NCBI GenBank assembly: GCA_003852805.1
Contig: RDDY01000295.1
Span: 1-7,893, forward strand
Direction of reading: 5' to 3'
DNA from: Chryseobacterium sp.
Lineage (GTDB): Bacteria; Bacteroidota; Bacteroidia; Flavobacteriales; Weeksellaceae
Length of the DNA: 7,893 bases
In this document: positions 4,454-7,893 of the stretch, piece after piece
Layout of the letters: each line of letters begins with the position of its first letter
Numbering within the stretch: position 1 is the first letter of the stretch
Program-made: the position numbers and the translations under genes
Notes under the pieces: model-generated
Database searches by the model: none
Told to the model about the DNA's origin: nothing
What the model saw: the letters and a program-made list of their open reading frames with translations, nothing else

Positions 4454-7400
4454 TTACGCCGGAATTTCGCCTTTGAACAGGAACGAAACAATCTCGCGGT
4501 TTACCTTGTCCACCATTTCGCTGAACAAGTAGAAAGATTCCTGCTTGTAGATCACCAGCGGATCTTTCTGCTCATAGACGGCACCTTGCGAAGAGCGTCT
4601 CAAGTCGTCCATTTCGCGCAGGTGATGCTTCCAGTTTTCATCGATAATGGCCAAAGATATATTCTTTTCGAAGTCATTGATCAGACTTTCGCAGTGCGTT
4701 TCATACGCTTTCTGGAGATCGGTAACAATCGTCAATGTTTTCTGTCCGTCGCTGAACGGCACCTGAATCATCTTAAACAGATTGCCTTGGTTTTGGTAAA
4801 CATTCTCAATAATCGGGAATGCTTTTTCTTTCAGCAGGTCCAGACGCTGCTTGTAATCTTCCGAGGCAGCTTTGAAGAGCATATCGGTCAACTCCTGCGA
4901 CTGTTTTGTTTTGAACTCGCTTTCTGAGAACGGCGCATCCATGGTGAAGTTTTTGATCACCTCAAACTCCAGTTCCTTGTAATCGTTATTAACCTTTGCG
5001 TGGTTAATGATCGACGCAGCCGTATCGAAAATCATGTTGATGATGTCGAATTTCAGTCGCTCGCCGAACAATGCGTTTTTACGACGCTTGTAGATCACAT
5101 CGCGCTGTTTGTTCATCACATCGTCATACTCCAACAGGCGCTTACGGATACCGAAGTTGTTCTCCTCCACTTTCTTCTGCGCACGCTCGATGGATTTGCT
5201 GATCATCGAATGCTGAATCACATCGCCTTCCTTATGGCCCATTTTGTCCATCATCTTGGCGATACGCTCAGAACCGAACAGACGCATCAAGTTGTCTTCC
5301 AGCGACACATAGAATTGTGAACTGCCCGGATCGCCCTGACGGCCCGCACGACCCCGCAACTGGCGGTCTACACGGCGGGAATCGTGGCGCTCTGTACCTA
5401 TGATCGCAAGACCACCGCTCTCCTTCACCTCTTTCGGAAGCTTGATGTCGGTACCTCGGCCTGCCATGTTGGTCGCAATGGTAACAATGCCCGGACGGCC
5501 CGCTTCGGCTACAATATCGGCTTCCTTTGCGTGCAGCTTGGCGTTCAATACATTATGCTGAATCTTGCGCAGTTGCAGCGCGCGCGACAACAACTGTGAA
5601 ATTTCCACCGAGGTGGTGCCCACCAATACAGGACGGCCTTTAGCGGTAAGCTTCTCGATTTCCTCAATCACCGCGTTGTATTTCTCACGATTGGTTTTGT
5701 ACACCAAGTCATGTTTGTCGTTACGCTGGATCGGGCGATTGGTCGGGATGACCACCACATCCAGTTTATAGATTTCCCAAAGCTCACCGGCCTCGGTTTC
5801 CGCAGTACCCGTCATCCCCGCTAATTTGTTGTACATGCGGAAATAGTTCTGCAATGTAATGGTGGCAAAGGTTTGGGTAGCCGCTTCAATTTTTACATTT
5901 TCCTTAGCTTCGATCGCTTGGTGAAGACCGTCGCTGTAACGGCGACCTTCCATGATACGGCCCGTCTGTTCGTCCACAATTTTTACTTCGCCGTCCATTA
6001 CCACATATTCATCGTCTTTCTCGAAGAGCGTGTAGGCTTTCAGCAATTGATTAAGCGTGTGGATGCGCTCGGACTTAACGGCAAAATCTCGGAAGAGTTC
6101 TTCTTTGGCCGCAAACTCTTCTTCTTTCGGCAGATTCTTGTTTTCCAAATCGGCGATTTCTGAACCGATGTCATTCAGTACGAAGAAGTTCGGATCCTCG
6201 TTACCCTGCGACATATATTCTACACCTTTGTCGGTCAGATCGATTTGGTTGTTCTTTTCATCAATGACGAAGTACAGGTCTTTATCAACCTTCGGCATTT
6301 CGCGGTTGTTGTCCTGCATGTACTGCGCTTCGGTTTTCTGAAGCAAAGCACGGTTCCCTTCCTCGGAAAGGAATTTGATCAATTGACGATTTTTAGGCAG
6401 TCCGCGGTAGGCTTGCAAAAGTTTGAAACCCCCTTCTTTCTTGTTGCCGGCAGCAATCAGCTTTTTCGCTTCGTTGAAGATGGCCGAAACAGTCTTCTTT
6501 TGGATATTTACAACGCGATCAACGCTTGGTTTCAACACATCATATTCCTGACGATCGCCTTGCGGAACCGGTCCGGAAATGATCAACGGCGTACGCGCAT
6601 CGTCCACCAACACAGAATCCACCTCATCGACAATGGCGTAATTCAACTCGCCTTGCACCAATTCTTGGGGAGAGTTGGCCATGTTGTCACGCAGGTAATC
6701 AAAACCGAACTCATTGTTGGTTCCGTAGGTAATGTTTGCTTGGTAAGCTCTGCGGCGCGCGTCTGAGTTGGGTTGGTGCAAGTCGATACAGTCCACTGAC
6801 AAACCGTGGAATTCAAAGATCGGCCCCATCCACGCGGAGTCACGCTTGGCCAGATAATCATTCACGGTAACCACGTGCACACCGCGGCCCGGTAGTGCAT
6901 TCAGATAGATAGGCAAAGTCCCCACAAGGGTTTTACCTTCACCCGTTGCCATTTCGGCAATTTTACCGCTGTGCAATACGGTTCCGCCGATCAACTGAAC
7001 ATCGTAATGAACCATGTCCCATTTTACCATAGTGCCGGCGGCGTTCCATTCGTCTTTCCAGACGGCTTGGTCGCCTTCTATCACCACAAAGTCTTTATAG
7101 CTTGCCAGTTCGCGGTCGCGGTCGGTTGCTGTTACGCGGATTTCTCCGTTCTCTGCCCAGCGGCGCGCGGTTTCTTTTACCAACGCAAAAGCCTGCGGAA
7201 GAATATCGGTAAGGACTTTTTCTTCCTGCTTGTAGGCGTCTTTGTTCAGCTCGTCTATTCGCGCGTACAGATTTTCTTTTGCGTCAATATCCTCGGTTTC
7301 TGCAATCTGCTTGTTCAGTTCTGCAATCTGAGCTTTGATATCTGCGGTGGCATCTGCGATTTTCTTTTGAAACTCGCGGGTTTTCTCTCTCAAGCCGTCA

Positions 7401-7525
7401 TCTGAAAGTTGGCCGATGCCGGGCTCTTCTTTCTTTACTTTTTCAACAACTTTTCTTACTTCTTTCAGGTCTTTCTCATTTTTGTTGCCGAGAAAACCTT
7501 TCAGTATGGTATCTAAAAAACTCAT
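4454..7525 (-). CDS. secA: Preprotein translocase ATPase subunit SecA
   Basis: SecA is the ATP-driven motor that pushes unfolded preproteins through SecYEG. The 1023-aa protein has the full set of motor motifs. Walker A is GEGKT (195-199) in [18 protein letters not shown], and Walker B is DEVD (300-303) followed by [15 protein letters not shown]. The second nucleotide-binding fold shows GRGTDIKL (689 onward) and [18 protein letters not shown] (722 onward). The helical scaffold segment [15 protein letters not shown] is near residue 962. Compared with E. coli SecA there is an insertion of about 90 residues before HYDVQLIGG (about 55-165, starting as a charged coiled coil). Extra sequence also sits in the cross-linking region (about 335-415). 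Both are typical of Bacteroidota SecA. The protein stops at FKGEIPA, just after the helical scaffold, so the usual C-terminal linker and Cys-rich zinc-binding tail are absent. The start is ATG 7525, with no Shine-Dalgarno visible. Confidence 0.98.
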   Translation of the reverse strand: MSFLDTILKGFLGNKNEKDLKEVRKVVEKVKKEEPGIGQLSDDGLREKTREFQKKIADATADIKAQIAELNKQIAETEDIDAKENLYARIDELNKDAYKQEEKVLTDILPQAFALVKETARRWAENGEIRVTATDRDRELASYKDFVVIEGDQAVWKDEWNAAGTMVKWDMVHYDVQLIGGTVLHSGKIAEMATGEGKTLVGTLPIYLNALPGRGVHVVTVNDYLAKRDSAWMGPIFEFHGLSVDCIDLHQPNSDARRRAYQANITYGTNNEFGFDYLRDNMANSPQELVQGELNYAIVDEVDSVLVDDARTPLIISGPVPQGDRQEYDVLKPSVDRVVNIQKKTVSAIFNEAKKLIAAGNKKEGGFKLLQAYRGLPKNRQLIKFLSEEGNRALLQKTEAQYMQDNNREMPKVDKDLYFVIDEKNNQIDLTDKGVEYMSQGNEDPNFFVLNDIGSEIADLENKNLPKEEEFAAKEELFRDFAVKSERIHTLNQLLKAYTLFEKDDEYVVMDGEVKIVDEQTGRIMEGRRYSDGLHQAIEAKENVKIEAATQTFATITLQNYFRMYNKLAGMTGTAETEAGELWEIYKLDVVVIPTNRPIQRNDKHDLVYKTNREKYNAVIEEIEKLTAKGRPVLVGTTSVEISQLLSRALQLRKIQHNVLNAKLHAKEADIVAEAGRPGIVTIATNMAGRGTDIKLPKEVKESGGLAIIGTERHDSRRVDRQLRGRAGRQGDPGSSQFYVSLEDNLMRLFGSERIAKMMDKMGHKEGDVIQHSMISKSIERAQKKVEENNFGIRKRLLEYDDVMNKQRDVIYKRRKNALFGERLKFDIINMIFDTAASIINHAKVNNDYKELEFEVIKNFTMDAPFSESEFKTKQSQELTDMLFKAASEDYKQRLDLLKEKAFPIIENVYQNQGNLFKMIQVPFSDGQKTLTIVTDLQKAYETHCESLINDFEKNISLAIIDENWKHHLREMDDLRRSSQGAVYEQKDPLVIYKQESFYLFSEMVDKVNREIVSFLFKGEIPA

Positions 7526-7585
7526 TCTTGGTGGTTGGCTCCGGTTAAGAATGCAGAGCCGTATTTATTCTTGCTTTATTTATAG

Positions 7586-7625
7586 AACAGCACAACAGCT
7601 CTCCCGGGAGCTGTTGGCAACTGTT
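7586..7625 (-). terminator. Extended dyad between the DUF2795 gene and secA
   Basis: A 9-bp perfect stem, CAACAGCTC (7593-7601) / GAGCTGTTG (7608-7616), has a 6-nt loop TCCCGG. It is flanked by a second arm pair, AACAG (7586-7590) / CTGTT (7621-7625), making a 40-bp imperfect stem. It begins at the base after the DUF2795 stop codon. No U-run follows on the minus strand (TGCTGTTCTATAAATAAAG), so it may be a weak terminator, an RNA-stabilising 3' end or a leader structure for secA. Confidence 0.5.
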
Positions 7626-7847
7626 TTAGTATTCGTCTTCGTTCCAGAGGAAATCATCATCCGTGGGATAATCTGACCACACCTCCTCTATACTTTCATA
7701 GATTTCACCTTCATCCTCAATACCCTGAAGGTTTTCTACAACTTCCATGGGTGCACCGGTGCGGATTGCGTAGTCGATAAGCTCTGCCTTGGTCATTGGC
7801 CACGGAGCATCACTCAGATAGGAAGCAAGTTCTAATGTCCAGTACAT
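7626..7847 (-). CDS. DUF2795-type small acidic protein
   Basis: This is a complete 73-aa protein, MYWTLELASY at the start and NEDEY at the end. It matches my recollection of the conserved DUF2795 proteins of Bacteroidota, in which the SDAPWPMTKAELIDYAIRTG and ENLQGIEDEGEIYESIEE segments are nearly invariant. No function is established. The first 40 residues look like a small helical domain (TKAELIDYAIRTGAPMEVVENL), followed by a strongly acidic tail. There is no signal peptide, no membrane segment and no cysteine, so it should be a soluble cytoplasmic protein. The ATG at 7847 follows an AT-rich stretch carrying a TACATTTG element. It lies 100 bp upstream of secA on the same strand, separated by a strong dyad, so co-transcription is possible but unproven. 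Its strong conservation and lack of any enzymatic motif suggest a binding or adaptor role, which is inference only. Confidence 0.9.
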   Translation of the reverse strand: MYWTLELASYLSDAPWPMTKAELIDYAIRTGAPMEVVENLQGIEDEGEIYESIEEVWSDYPTDDDFLWNEDEY

Positions 7848-7864
7848 ATTATTTCTAATTTTTG

Positions 7865-7872
7865 CAAATGTA
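7865..7872 (-). promoter_or_regulatory. Candidate -7 promoter element (TACATTTG) for the DUF2795 gene
   Basis: TACATTTG on the minus strand matches TAnnTTTG and ends 17 bp before the ATG at 7847. The -33 position lies at or beyond the right edge of the window, so only half of the promoter can be judged. Confidence 0.5.
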
Positions 7873-7893
7873 TAAAAATAGGCGGTTATTCCA

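Noticed and set aside
4446..4456. TAAAATTTG overlapping the secA stop, considered as an msrA promoter
   Set aside because: The spacing inside the octamer is off by one (three bases between TA and TTTG), and there is no TTTG at the -33 distance.
6245..6766. 173-codon plus-strand open frame inside secA
   Set aside because: Antisense to conserved SecA motor sequence, with no promoter or motif of its own.
7537..7560. GGCTC/GAGCC inverted repeat just upstream of secA, considered as a riboswitch or SecM-like leader
   Set aside because: Only 5 bp with a 14-nt loop, no leader peptide frame and no arrest motif. Most likely chance.
1..7893. Mobile elements, CRISPR arrays, tRNA or rRNA genes, or a novel defence or biosynthetic system
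   Set aside because: No transposase, integrase, repeat array, structured RNA gene or unfamiliar gene cluster was seen. Nearly all the sequence is taken up by conserved housekeeping genes.

Overview
The window looks like ordinary chromosomal housekeeping DNA from a member of the Bacteroidota. Three things point there. The SecA is 1023 aa long with the extra N-terminal and mid-domain insertions typical of that phylum. There is a small DUF2795-type protein of the form seen next to housekeeping genes in the phylum. Several intergenic gaps carry TAnnTTTG octamers, the Bacteroidota -7 promoter element. I cannot fix the order or genus from sequence alone. Base composition is moderate and looks even across the window, and I see no sign of mobile DNA, prophage, CRISPR, tRNA or rRNA.

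Layout. Positions 1-1526 (minus strand) hold the start of a division and cell-wall (dcw) cluster: mraZ, then rsmH overlapping it, then an FtsL-like membrane protein that overlaps rsmH by 8 bp and runs off the left edge. Upstream of mraZ are three GTGG boxes at exact 10-bp spacing, which I read as the MraZ operator. Positions 1527-1809 form a divergent promoter region. Positions 1810-3710 (plus strand) hold an alpha/beta hydrolase, the ribosome-assembly GTPase EngB (YihA/YsxC) and an ElaA-type GNAT acetyltransferase. An intrinsic-terminator-like hairpin lies between the hydrolase and engB, and a perfect 12-bp bidirectional terminator follows the acetyltransferase. Positions 3762-7847 (minus strand), read from the right, hold the DUF2795 protein, secA and a lipoprotein-type msrA, with hairpins in both gaps.

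How the genes fit together. MraZ and RsmH are the conserved head of the dcw cluster: a transcriptional regulator and the 16S rRNA C1402 N4-methyltransferase. The FtsL-like protein starts the divisome genes. EngB assists 50S assembly. SecA drives protein export, and the downstream MsrA carries a lipoprotein signal, so it probably repairs oxidised methionines outside the cytoplasm after Sec export. I found no clearly new multi-gene system. The most interesting signals are regulatory: the MraZ boxes, a hairpin that overlaps the msrA start codon, a terminator 13 bp before engB, and an extended dyad between the DUF2795 gene and secA. SecA also lacks the usual C-terminal zinc-finger tail.
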